From Sporobolomyces roseus (Eukaryota > Basidiomycota > Microbotryomycetes > Sporidiobolales > Sporidiobolaceae), in the NCBI GenBank assembly GCA_016617785.1, contig JADILM010000001.1, positions 2,728,001 to 2,792,000 of the forward strand: a stretch of DNA of 64,000 nt, in the 5' to 3' direction. The position numbers and the translations under genes are program-made. Below, piece by piece: positions 12,975-23,420 of this stretch (position 1 is its first letter; each line of letters begins with the position of its first letter). Below the pieces are notes generated by a model. That model saw nothing but the letters and a program-made list of their open reading frames with translations. It made no database searches and was not told the DNA's origin.

Positions 12975-14333
12975 ACCCTCTGCTGTTCTTTCCTCTCTTG
13001 CTCGCTTTCGAAAGCTCGTTTGTCGATTTCACACATTCTGCTCCAAAACTAGCGCGAGGACCATCTGATCTCCCTCGAGAGTCAAACGACAGCTCTCTCA
13101 GAGTCTATAGAGTGCGCAGAAACGAAGTTGTCAGGCGAAATCGTCGAGTTTCGCAATTCAGTCTGTATCCGACGACTTGTTGCGAAAGCTGTAGCTTGCA
13201 TTGTATCGTGCTGATTCTTTTCTCAGTAAACGCTGTCGAGTCAAGGTAGTCTCGCCATAGCAGTGAGGGGTGGTCAGGGTAAGTTGAACACCTTCGGACC
13301 GTCAAAAGTCGCGAAAAGTCGAAAAAAGTTGACTCCCAAGCTAGGCCTGGCTAATTCCTCATCGTGGATCATATAGAATGGATCAAAAAGACAAGCTCCA
13401 CGCGGAGGGGAGAAGCAAGCACCGACCTCGCGAACCTCCCCATCTGCTGTTCTTTCCTCTCTTGCTCGCTTTCGAAAGCTCGTTTGTCGATTTCACACAT
13501 TCTGCTCCAAAACTAGCGCGAGGACCATCTGATCTCCCTCGAGAGTCAAACGACAGCTCTCTCAGAGTCTATAGAGTGCGCAGAAACGAAGTTGTCAGGC
13601 GAAATCGTCGAGTTTCGCAATTCAGTCTGTATCCGACGACTCGTTGCGAAAGCTGTAGCTTGCATTGTATCGTGCTGATTCTTTTCTCAGTAAACGCTGT
13701 CGAGTCAAGGTAGTCTCGCCATAGCAGTGAGGGGTGGTCAGGGTAAGTTGAACACCTTCGGACCGTCAAAAGTCGCGAAAAGTCGAAAAAAGTTGACTCC
13801 CAAGCTAGGCCTGGCTAATTCCTCATCGTGGATCATATAGAATGGATCAAAAAGACAAGCTCCACGCGGAGGGGAGAAGCAAGCACCGACCTCGCGAACC
13901 TCCCCATCTGCTGTTCTTTCCTCTCTTGCTCGCTTTCGAAAGCTCGTTTGTCGATTTCACACATTCTGCTCCAAAACTAGCGCGAGGACCATCTGATCTC
14001 CCTCGAGAGTCAAACGACAGCTCTCTCAGAGTCTATAGAGTGCGCAGAAACGAAGTTGTCAGGCGAAATCGTCGAGTTTCGCAATTCAGTCTGTATCCGA
14101 CGACTTGTTGCGAAAGCTGTAGCTTGCATTGTATCGTGCTGATTCTTTTCTCAGTAAACGCTGTCGAGTCAAGGTAGTCTCGCCATAGCAGTGAGGGGTG
14201 GTCAGGGTAAGTTGAACACCTTCGGACCGTCAAAAGTCGCGAAAAGTCGAAAAAAGTTGACTCCCAAGCTAGGCCTGGCTAATTCCTCATCGTGGATCAT
14301 ATAGAATGGATCAAAAAGACAAGCTCCACGCGG
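12975..14333. repeat. 464-bp tandem repeat array (about 2.9 copies)
   Basis: Units start near 12979, 13443 and 13907, exactly 464 bp apart, and look almost identical; the one difference noted is C versus T in the GACGACT(T/C)GTTGCG segment. The left edge fades near 12975. The third unit stops at 14333, where it runs into the intact tRNA-Arg gene. At each unit end (about 13405, 13869, 14333) is AAGCTCCACGCGG, which on the minus strand is the 3' acceptor/T-stem end of that tRNA plus its T-tract. A 111-codon frame recurs in each copy, but 464 is not divisible by three and the frames do not connect, so it is probably non-coding. Confidence 0.95.
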
Positions 14334-14425
14334 GGATCGAACCCGCAACCTTCAGATGCCAACTGACCGACTCTTTCGAAGAGATCGATTAGAAGTCTGA
14401 CGCGCTGCCTTTGCGCCAGCAGAGC
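14322..14425 (-). tRNA. tRNA-Arg(TCT), intron-containing
   Basis: Read on the minus strand, the 5' acceptor strand GCTCTGC pairs with GTGGAGC (two wobbles). The anticodon stem TCAGA/TCTGA encloses the loop CT-TCT-A-[intron]-A. The intron is about 32 nt (ATCGATCTC...TTGGC) at the canonical 37/38 position. The T-arm is GCGGG-TTCGATC-CCCGC. A TTTTT Pol III terminator lies at 14317-14313. The gene is intact. It is the right boundary of the 464-bp array and the left member of a 376-bp inverted repeat. Confidence 0.93.
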
Positions 14426-14714
14426 TGCTATTTTGTCATGCCAGCAGGACTCTGATAGTAGTATATATATCCTATGAGGCAGTTGCTGAGGCTCTGAGAC
14501 TAGGAGTAGCCTGTGTCAAGTCAACTCGACCCTCGACGAAACTGACAATTTATTCTGGTTTCTCGCTTGATTTCCTCTAAAACTCAGTCCTGTCCCTTGC
14601 AAATACTTGCGCAAGTTCTTCATATGTTAGCCTTGTAGATTCAAAAGCGTTCGAGAGCTGAAAGGAGAGAAAAGAAGCGGTCGAGAGAGGTTGGGCTTTG
14701 ACCTCTCTTTTCGC
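14339..14714 (-). repeat. inverted repeat A, left copy (tRNA-Arg 5' part and upstream flank)
   Basis: The reverse complement of this 376-bp interval is, as far as I could compare base by base, identical to 31268-31643. It starts inside the T-loop of tRNA-Arg (GGGTTC) and extends through the rest of the tRNA and about 290 bp of 5' flank to GCGA. Both copies have the same length. Confidence 0.93.
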
Positions 14715-16167
14715 CAGAAATGGTTCTTACCGAGGACTGCTTGCCACTGAAGCTTGGATCTGTTCGATATACGTAAACGAGTCATCCAGGGAGGTAGAGA
14801 GTACCATAGATAGCCCTGTACAGTGTTTTCCATGAGGAATTTCATGCTTCTATTTAAGACCTGATTCGGAAGCGCTGCCCTCTGCTACGACTCCACTCTG
14901 ATCTACTGCCTATCCACCAGTGGCAGTAGCGCACTAGGCACCTGCGTCGAGAACGACAAAGGTGGCTCTTTTGTTTCTTTCAAGAGAACACTCCCAGGCT
15001 CGATTGTCGTTCAGAATAATCGTCTCTTGCGCGAGCGGCCTTGCAGACGGACGTCTCCCATGGTATGTCTAGCGACACGCAATTGATGGGGGTCAGGGGT
15101 ACGAGCGGGGTAAGCTCAGTAAGGGAGTGAGGGAACGAAACTTACTGGCGGAGCGCCTCTCGATGGGAAGAGATGCCGGGAATGCGAAAAGACTTAGGAC
15201 TCAAAGTGAATAATGATATTCACTCTCGACTGAACAATCCAGGAAGATTACTTGAAACTTTGATGTCACAACCAAATCGAATGGAGCGTCTCTCCTGATG
15301 AATCTGATTGAACATGCCCAGCGCTGGCGACGAACGTATTCATAAAGCAGTGCTTAGTGCTCCGATACCTCTCGGTGTGTCTGTACGCTGCAAGCGAATG
15401 CATAATGAGTCAGTCTAGCGAGGTCGGTGCGAAAATGGCTGAGACCGCATGCTGAGTATCGCCTGCCTTGCGAGCCGTCTTAATCAACGGGAGACGAGCG
15501 TTACGACAGAATTTGAAGAGTGCATGTTGAGGAATAGACTGGCTGTCCTTCCTTGATTACGTTTTTGTGCGGATTCAGACTTGTTCGGATTCAGACTGTT
15601 TTGTTCTCTGATCATTTACTTTTCGTCTAGTTTTAGTTTGGACTGGCTAGCAGTCGCTATTCTATATCTCTCGTTTGTTCGTAGTGTTACTCTTGCTTCT
15701 TCAGTCGTAACACACTTAGTCTACATCTATAACCGACCCTTAAGATACGAAATACTTCACCGTATAAACTTAACAGTGCATAGCATACAGAGAGAGAAAC
15801 CACAAATGAAAACCCGAATCTGACGAAGGCAAAGCGAAAACCGTCGCAAACCGGGAAATGAGGGCGAAAGCTGACTCGCTCACAAGCTCAATCTGGACGA
15901 CGCAATCAGCATGTAATCTCGCCCGAGCCATGCCTCAGCACCAATCGCAGAGGAGAGCAGTATGCCGAAGAATCAAGGGAAATGACGAGGAAGTTTGGAG
16001 ACGAAGCGATGTTGGCCGGCGCTCAGAGCTGAGCGAGAAGCAAAGGATGTAGAGGTCATCCGACATGTCGAACGACCAGCCGGTAAACAAAAGTGAGAGG
16101 AAAGCGAGAGAGAGACGAAACGAGCAAAAGTTGACTCCGCTCTCTACTCTCTCGAATTCTTACACGG
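14715..16167. other. gene-poor stretch
   Basis: About 1.4 kb with no protein family, RNA gene or clear repeat recognised; the right end is the promoter of the carrier gene. Confidence 0.45.
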
Positions 16168-18340
16168 ATGGAGAGCTCATCAGATCCACCGATACCACCG
16201 ACAACACATCCAGATCTAGCTCCGACATCAGCGGGAGAAAGGGAAAGATCAGAGAAGGAACATGAGGTCAATACATCAGCAGATTTGGTCGCTGGTTGGC
16301 TGGGAGGTGCAGGTAAGCTCTTCATTCAAGCCTGTACGGTCTTACAAGAGCTCGGTAGCGAGAGGGGAGAAGAGGTGCGAGAAATGGTGGAAGACCTGTT
16401 CACAACGGACAAGCACTAGAGGGAACGACTAGAGTCGGCTTAGCAATCAAGAGCAGATTCGAGGAATCTCTGTGCATACCGAGAGCTGCTCAGAGGACAA
16501 GTTGACTGACACTTCTCCCGCACACTTTCGCAAACCCCTCTTCGCAACCCGTTCTTTCGTTGTTGCAGTTGGAGTGATAGCTGGAAACCCGTTCGAAGTA
16601 CTCAAAGTACGACTACAAACCGCTCAAACCCATTCATCCCCTTCCTCTTCCGGCTCCTCTGCAACTTTTCCCAATTCACCTCGAGTCGGCAAATCTTCCA
16701 CTTCCCCTATCATGCTCACAAAGCCGAACTCGAACAAACAAGCCACTCTGACAAGTCCGAATACTCGAGATACGTCGAACCTGAGAACGGCAGCTTCGGC
16801 AGTTCAAATCCCTTCGACTACTTCAAATTCCTCCTCCGTTTCTTCCACATCGACCTCTTCGTCCTCGCAGACCACTACTAAACAACCAACTACTCAAACA
16901 CGGCGGGAGAAACCCTCAATCATGTCGTTATATCGATCAGAAGGAATTCGGTTCTTTTTCGCGGGAGCAGCAGGTCCGATCCTTGGATTAGCGTTCATCG
17001 ATTCTGCTTTCTTCGGCTTATACGGTCGGGTTATGTAAGTCGATTTCACTGAGGATGTCTTGAGTAAGAGACTGACCAAAGTCTAGTTGAAATAGGCAAC
17101 AATTTGGACAAGATAGACAAGATCCGAACGCTCTACCGCGAGTCTTCTTAGCGGGTGCGACGGCCGGAGCTGCATGTGCTTTACTCGAGACTCCCGTAAG
17201 TCTGCCCTTCGTCGCTTCGATCGCCCAAATCGAGCAATAAGCCACAGCTACTGATTTATCTTACCCGTCCCTCGAAATGTAGATTGAGGTGGTCAAGACT
17301 CGAGCACAAGTCGAATCATCATCATCATCACCGGGAGGAAAGTTGGGATCGTTCCGTATTGCCCAGATGATTGCGAAGAAGGAGGGATTGAGAGGATTTT
17401 ACGTCGGAGGTCTCATGACGAGTGCACACGATGGAGTAAGCTCAGGGATATTCTTCGCAACTTGTGAGTTTCTCTCTCGACGCAGAGGTCATCGCACCAC
17501 ATAGAGAGTGATGGAAGGCTGATGAGCTGATTGTGCGACTTGAACAGATTTCGTTTTCCGAAGACTGCTGAGAGGTGAACATCCGTTCCATCAAGGAGGA
17601 GTCACATTGCCATCGTCTCCATCTTCTTCAGTCGTCGACTCTCCGCCACCTCCGTCGGGTCCTGGCATGGGCAAGAGTGAAGTAGCAAGAATTCTACTTG
17701 CTGGTGGACTAGCAGGAGCGCTATCCGCTCTGATACCCTACCCGTGAGTACAGAAAGTATCTGTCCAGTCATACCAAGTGCTCCAATAATGTATTCGAGC
17801 TATCGTACAGATTCGACATTGTCAAGACTCGACTGCAGACTGCCAACTTCGAATCAAAAGCTAGATCATCAGCAACCGCTTCAACTTCCCCTACTCCCAC
17901 TACTTCTTCCTCTTCTTCTTCCTCTTCTCCAATCGGTCAGACCACCCCGCAGAAACGACTATCGATTCCCTCCGTCTTTTCCCAAATTTACCGCGATTCT
18001 GTTCAATCTAATCGATATCGATATCGTTCAACTCTTCCCTACAGTGTCTTCTCGAGCGTGTTTCCGCCGCAACAAGGAGGATCAGATATGGTCGATGGAC
18101 GACCTAGACCGAATCCCAAAGCCGAGAAATGGACGTTGCGAGTACTTGGTCTGCGAGGGTTCGCAGTTGGGCTGAGACCGACTGTCGTCAGTAGTTTCGT
18201 TGGGAGTGCTGCCACTATCAGTAAGCTCTATCTTTCTTTTTCAATCGGAGAGCTTCGGACTGACTCGAAACCGTTCACTAGCCACGGTCGAAGTTGCGCT
18301 GCATTTGATGGGTGTCAACGGTGGAGGAGGAGTTGGCTAG
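16168..18340 (+). CDS. mitochondrial carrier protein (SLC25 family)
   Basis: Seven exons (16168-16312, 16569-17034, 17096-17195, 17283-17463, 17548-17743, 17811-18220, 18282-18340) encode 518 aa, far above the usual 300. Three carrier repeats are seen: NPFEVLKVRLQT in repeat 1, a variant TPIEVVKTRAQV in repeat 2 and YPFDIVKTRLQT in repeat 3, i.e. PX[DE]XX[KR] signatures at the odd helices. Glycine-rich even helices (FFFAGAAGPILGLAFIDS, GFYVGGLM) match the fold. Large Ser/Thr-rich insertions sit in the matrix loops of repeats 1 and 3. The family exchanges metabolites across the inner mitochondrial membrane. The signatures recall the carnitine/ornithine/amino-acid branch, but the substrate cannot be assigned. 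The start is the ATG giving a phase-correct first intron. Confidence 0.85.
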
Positions 18341-18800
18341 ACCTCTCATGACCGAGTCAACGCTGTCGTCGAAATGTATTTATGGGTGGAAACGGAGGAA
18401 GTTACCGAAGGAAAGTAGAGCGCATTTCAGATTTCGCAATTCTAAAATACCCCGACATCCGCTACCAAACATCGATGAGCACCTTCCAAAGCTCAGGGTG
18501 ATACCATTCAGCAGTGGTACGATGTTATCGCGGACTCGCGAGTAGCTCGCATCGCTGCTTCGACAAACGAGAGAGGGATTCATCGAGGATGAGTGAACAG
18601 CGACTGAGTCTTCGAGCGAGATTCCTCGATGGTTCGTCGGTTCCGTCATCATCGTGCAGAATGACACCGTCCGAACCGAAGTAAAGAGAGAAGAATGAAG
18701 TTGATCGCAAGATGCGATTCCCTGAAATCTCTCACCCAAAATCTCAAGGCTCTCTCGTTACCCAAATCGCTTTTCGGTCACCTCCCACTTCGGTCGCAGC
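18341..18800. other. intergenic region
   Basis: 3' flank of the carrier gene and promoter of the mL44 gene. Nothing else is seen. Confidence 0.5.
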
Positions 18801-20987
18801 ATGTCACGGCCGATCTCACACCTTTCTGCTAGCCTGCTACACTCGGGTCCAACCGCATCAGCCAGCAGAAGCGCTGTGAAAAGTCAAGGTAGAAATTGTG
18901 CCAGAGCGTTCAACAAGTCTCAACGAGCAACAGTGAACCAAGGTAAGTCGGCTTGATACATCATAGGACCGCTATAGATACTTTCTATCAAGATGGAACG
19001 GCTCTCGAGTTGGGATTGGAGGGAGAAGATTCGAGGAGAAGACTTTCATCAAATCGTCAAACGAGCAACTGGAGGCTCGAAGGCGGACACTTGGCTAGTA
19101 CAGGGCACTAGGCTATTATTACAAGGATCTACAAAGGTAGACAGAGGCTGCGGCGATTCGATGTCAGTCAGAAAAAGGTCGAGGGAGGGAAAGATGAACG
19201 GTCGTGTGAGGTGAATCGCAAGGAAGCAGGGAGCTCTACAGGGTGGATCAAACACATCACGGAATCGCTCGGCTGGGATCGGGATTGAAAAGCAGTACGA
19301 GCGATTCTCGAATTATCACCACTCTCTTCGCCCTGCATCTTTACGACGAGAACGGTGAAGGACCCAGCGAGTCAATACACTCTGACACGAACATATACTG
19401 ACAGCGTCGTTTCTTTTGTCCGCAGTCCGATCTATCTCATCCTCTTCGTCTACCGCCGAATCCTCGAGACAATCTGTCATCTCTCCTCGTCCTACGATCC
19501 CTGCCGAAGTCGTCCGATCACGAGCTGTTCCAAGAGCGGCGGAAGAGGAGCCCAATGCGACAGAGGAGGAGGCACTAGAATCTGAAGCAGCACCTGTTGA
19601 CGATTACGTCCCTCCACCCCTTTCATCCCAACAACTTTCCCTTCTCTACGCATATACCGCTCCACCACCTCTCTCTGCCCTCTCGGCATTCGCCGGTCGA
19701 ATCTCCAGTCCTGAATTCCCCGATCTTGCCTCTCATCTGCCCTTGATTGAGCAATGTCTGATCCACGAATCTTTCTGGTCTGGAATCGACTCTCTGCCAA
19801 CAACATCGCATCAACGAACCTTCACGAACTTCCACGACTCTATCCTCCCCGACTCTCCTTCCACAACCCCCGCCCACGCTTCGAACACGACTCTCGCTCA
19901 AGTCGGAAATTCTCTCCTCGGTACTCTCACCACCGAACTCCTCCTATCCTCTTTCCCTAATCTCCCAACTCGAGTGACAAAAGCTGCTTTGACGCTTTAC
20001 GCGGGACCCAAAACACTGGCACAAGTTGCGAAATCATGGGGAGTCGGACCGAGTCGTTTGGAGAAAGCATTAGTCGGAAGAGAGGATGAAGGAAAAGTGT
20101 CTCGAAAAGATAGAGCTTACGGGCATTTGGTTGGCGGTAGGGGAGGCGCACGAAAGCTCGGTGACGAAGTTGGAGCGAGAGAAGGTGCTGCTGGATCAGG
20201 TCTCGTAAGATGGAACCGAAAGGTAAGTCAACCTTCACCGACCTCTGAACTGAGAGATCCTGATCTATTGCATCTTCCCTCTAGCCTGACGAGCCAACGC
20301 GTGATGCTGTACTATTCGAAGATGCCCTCGCATCGGTTTCAAGAGCATTGATTGGAGCTGTCTATGAATTACATGTACGTTCATTCCCGTCCTCTCTTCT
20401 TGGACCACTTTCACTTAGACCAAATCGATCACATAGGGCTTCGCCGCTGCTCGATCTTTCGTTCATCGACACTTCCTCTCTCGCCTCGTCCCCTCAATCT
20501 CGACCAATTTACCTTCTCAGACCGCATCCTCCTCGATTCTCCCGCTTTTGAAGTTCCAGAACCCTACTCGCATCCTCTCACTACAACTCCAGTCCGCTTC
20601 CCTCCCTACCCTCCAGCACAAACTTCTGAAGGAATCGGGAAGATTGTCCGCTCATCCCACCTTCATCATCGGCGCCTTCTCGGGATCTACTAAGTTAGGG
20701 GAGGGTTTCGGAAGCAGTTTAAGAATGGCGGAATGGAGAGCTAGCGAAGATGCGTTACGACGAGGCTTCCTCGGCGGAGGGAGACTGGATATCGAAGGGC
20801 AGGGATTCCCGAGCGACTCCTGGGCGGACGGCAAATTCGAGGGATGGAACGGGGGAGTCAGTAAATGGGTAGAGGGTAAGCTCTTTTTTTCCTGTTCTCG
20901 CTTTCGCATTTCGAGGGAAGAGATTCGAAGCTGACTTCCTTCGCTCTTCTTTCGAACACAACAGTCGAGCACGAATCGAGGTCATAA
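18801..20987 (+). CDS. MRPL3: mitochondrial large-subunit ribosomal protein mL44 (RNase III-like)
   Basis: Five exons (18801-18942, 19426-20222, 20285-20374, 20437-20875, 20965-20987) encode 496 aa. The Arg/Ser-rich N-terminus (MSRPISHLSASLLHSG...) looks like a mitochondrial targeting peptide. The middle has the RNase III-like fold: LIEQCLIHESF, LAQVGNSLLGTLTTELLLSS (in place of the EFLGDAVL catalytic box), then ALIGAVYELHGFAAARSFV. The catalytic acidic residues are largely replaced, as expected for the structural ribosomal homologue. A dsRBD-like C-terminus follows (LLKESGRL...AEWRASEDALRRGFL). The first intron is 483 bp, much longer than its neighbours, so an unseen exon is possible. The last intron has a second phase-compatible acceptor at 21006-21007 that would replace the short tail with about 95 residues. 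Confidence 0.83.
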
Positions 20988-21391
20988 GTATGGTCACAAT
21001 ATCGTCTTGTAGATTCTTACACAGCATTGCAACTCAAAAAGATACATATCGAAGAACATTCGGCTGGAGAAGCGATGCTCGATTATCACTCGCTCCTCGG
21101 ACAACCATCTACACGGGTCTCTGCAGATCAACTCCTTGGACATGCAGTCTATCTCCTGGGGTTGACAGCGGCAACTCCCTGTCCGTCTTCGTTTTCATGC
21201 GCAGGTTCATGCAACTATCGACTACGACTATCAAAAGCTCCCTTATCACTCGCCCCCAGATTCAAATCCTGCCCAGTTTCGCTCGGCTGAACCAACGATT
21301 AGACTTCAATCAACATGCCTCTCCTTTCTCCCGCCTCACTTATCGCGTTGAGCGGTCTTCTGACTTTCCGTCTATCTCCTTATCTCAGATC
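20988..21391. other. intergenic / alternative 3' frame of mL44
   Basis: The frame of the mL44 last exon stays open after its TAA to about 21290. It could be joined by an alternative acceptor (CTTGTAG, ending 21007). Otherwise this is the short promoter of the GAF-domain gene. Confidence 0.35.
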
Positions 21392-22872
21392 ATGTCTATC
21401 GATACCCAATCAATCTCATCACGCTCGACAAGTTCGGCCTTTCCAAGCTCTGCGACATCAATCAGTGAAGGGTATCGCAGCAAGAAAGGAGCAGGATTCG
21501 TTCCACCGAATTCGAGAAGAGGAGGAAGGGATTTCAAGGTAGTTCAGAAACAGAAGAGCGACATCTCTATTACGCCGACAAAGAAGGACAAGAGCGGGAG
21601 AGGGTTTAGACGAGTGTTGGGCGATTTCGTCGCAGGTCGTTCGAATACAAAGTCAAGTCAAGTCGACCAGATCGAGCATCCTAGCGATACACCTCGACCA
21701 AAGTTGGTGAACAAGACAAGCGAATGGGTTCAACACGAAGCTAGGCGGAGTCAGCTCAGGGAGAGCGAATTGAAAAGGCATGAAGCACAGTTGCGAAGGA
21801 GATCGGAAATGGCATTTGAGACTCTCGACGATCAGTCGTTCTACGCTTCGGTTCGTTCACTTCTGCTTTCTCTCCACACTTCGCACGTTCAAGCTGAACA
21901 CCTGGATGTGAATAGGATCTTCACTCGGATTCCGATGATTTCCCTGCTCCACCTCGTCGACATCACGACACCAGCTTTGCGCCGTCGAGCACTTCCCTTT
22001 CAACGTTTCCGAACCTCTCTCAGCTGTCACTGCACGACTCAATGGATTCCTCTAGCCGACAAAGCTCGACTTCCTGTTCCTCCACCCTTCTCGTCCCCAA
22101 TGCCTCAGATTCTGCTGCTCGCCGTCTCTCCTCTCGTTCATCTCCACAACTCAGACCACTCCTCCTTCCTCGAGCATTCCCATCCGATCCTCTCCCATCC
22201 ATTCCTTTCGCTTCTCTCCCCGTGACACCTCCCGCTTCCCCTCCCTGCGAATTACCGCAAGCTGCCTCATTCTCGAGATCGACAACTTCTTCCTCGCTGC
22301 CAGAATCGGGCGATACCGATTCCCTCCTCGCTCCTTCGCCGACTTCGACCAGGAAAGCTAGCTATCGCCAGTCGTATCTCCCTCTGACAAACTCACTCGG
22401 CCTCAACACGACCACCGCTTCTCCCTTCGCCATCACGGAACAACCAGTCTCGACAATGTCGTCGACCCAGAAGAAGTTCGACACTGCGACTCGCATGCTA
22501 CTCAAAGCGCTTTCTTTCGACCTCGTCTATCTCGCAAAGCTCTCCTCCCCTTCGACCACCGTCCCCTCGTCGCTCGATATCCTCTCATCGAGCGGAATGC
22601 CGCGACCGCAACCCAACTTCGATCCCGAGTTGCATCTCTCAGCGCTGCATTCGTCGAACGGATTGCTGTTTCGCACTGCCGAACTATCGAACAATCGGGA
22701 CGCTTATCAAACAGGCTTGTTGATGCCGATCATCTCGATGCGGAAAGCAGGGTATCTTCTCTGCGCTTTTACCAAGGATGAGAGGCGGGAGATCGGAGAA
22801 CGTGAGTTGCGATGGATAGGCAAGTTCGCAGAGGAATTGGAGGGGATTGTTTTGACTCTCGGCGGAAGGTGA
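21392..22872 (+). CDS. GAF-domain protein, short paralogue
   Basis: Two exons (21392-21850, 21916-22872) join in phase 0 to 471 aa. The N-terminal part has a GAGFVPPNSRRGGRDF motif also found, in variant form, in the 55-kb paralogue, then a basic/charged region. The C-terminal 140 residues form a GAF-like domain: KKFDTATRMLLKALSFDLVY, then PNFDPELHLSALHSSNGLLF, GLLMPIISMRKAGYLLCAFT and LRWIGKFAEELEGI. This aligns with the C-terminal domain of the two genes at 49.5-52.2 and 52.7-55.4 kb, but it lacks their first GAF-like domain. GAF domains bind small ligands or mediate dimerisation; no enzymatic domain is attached here. The function is unknown, probably signalling. Confidence 0.78.
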
Positions 22873-23420
22873 TTGCGCTTTATCACAAGTTTTACCCTGT
22901 TTATGTCTGTGTATATTCGCTACTTCCTTCTTTGACGAGTCCGAGTCGCTAGTGTCGAGAGACGAAGAGCAAAAGGCATTGCACTTGCGAAAATGTCTGA
23001 TCGGCGAGAATACAAGTTCAGGTGTGCTAGAGCAATGGTGTGTCGAGGATTAACGCGAGGTTCACTCTCGAGGTGAGCACTCCCCGGTGGGGACGTTTAG
23101 CGCAAGTTGAGTTCCTCGTTGCGAAACGAAACAGACGAGATACGGAAGCGAGCAACGGACTCGATATACTTACAGCCGCTAGTGCGACAGAGTCTCACAT
23201 TGACTGACAGCTTGAATCGGAGAAGAAGGTGATGAGTGGGAGAAGATTCGCTCGAAACTTGAACGATTTCCCTCTTCGTCGCTCACTCAACAACTCGACT
23301 CACGGATTTGCTTCGCCTACAGCCCATCACCGACTTTTCGGCTAGCTCACGAGGTCCACATCACAGTCTCCAAGGCTCCTATAGCTCTCAAGAGCTGGTG
23401 TCGAAGATCAAAGTTGAGCC
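22873..23420. other. intergenic region
   Basis: 3' flank of the GAF gene and promoter of RPC82. No other feature is recognised. Confidence 0.5.

Noticed and set aside
13378..14177. 111-codon frame repeated in each tandem unit as a gene
   Set aside because: The unit length (464) is not a multiple of three, the frame has no family motif, and it starts in the tRNA 3' fragment. It follows from repetition rather than coding.
20990..22225. Single 411-codon frame as one protein
   Set aside because: Only the part from 21392 to 21850 fits the GAF gene. The rest reads through an intron and leaves the frame that carries the conserved GAF domain.
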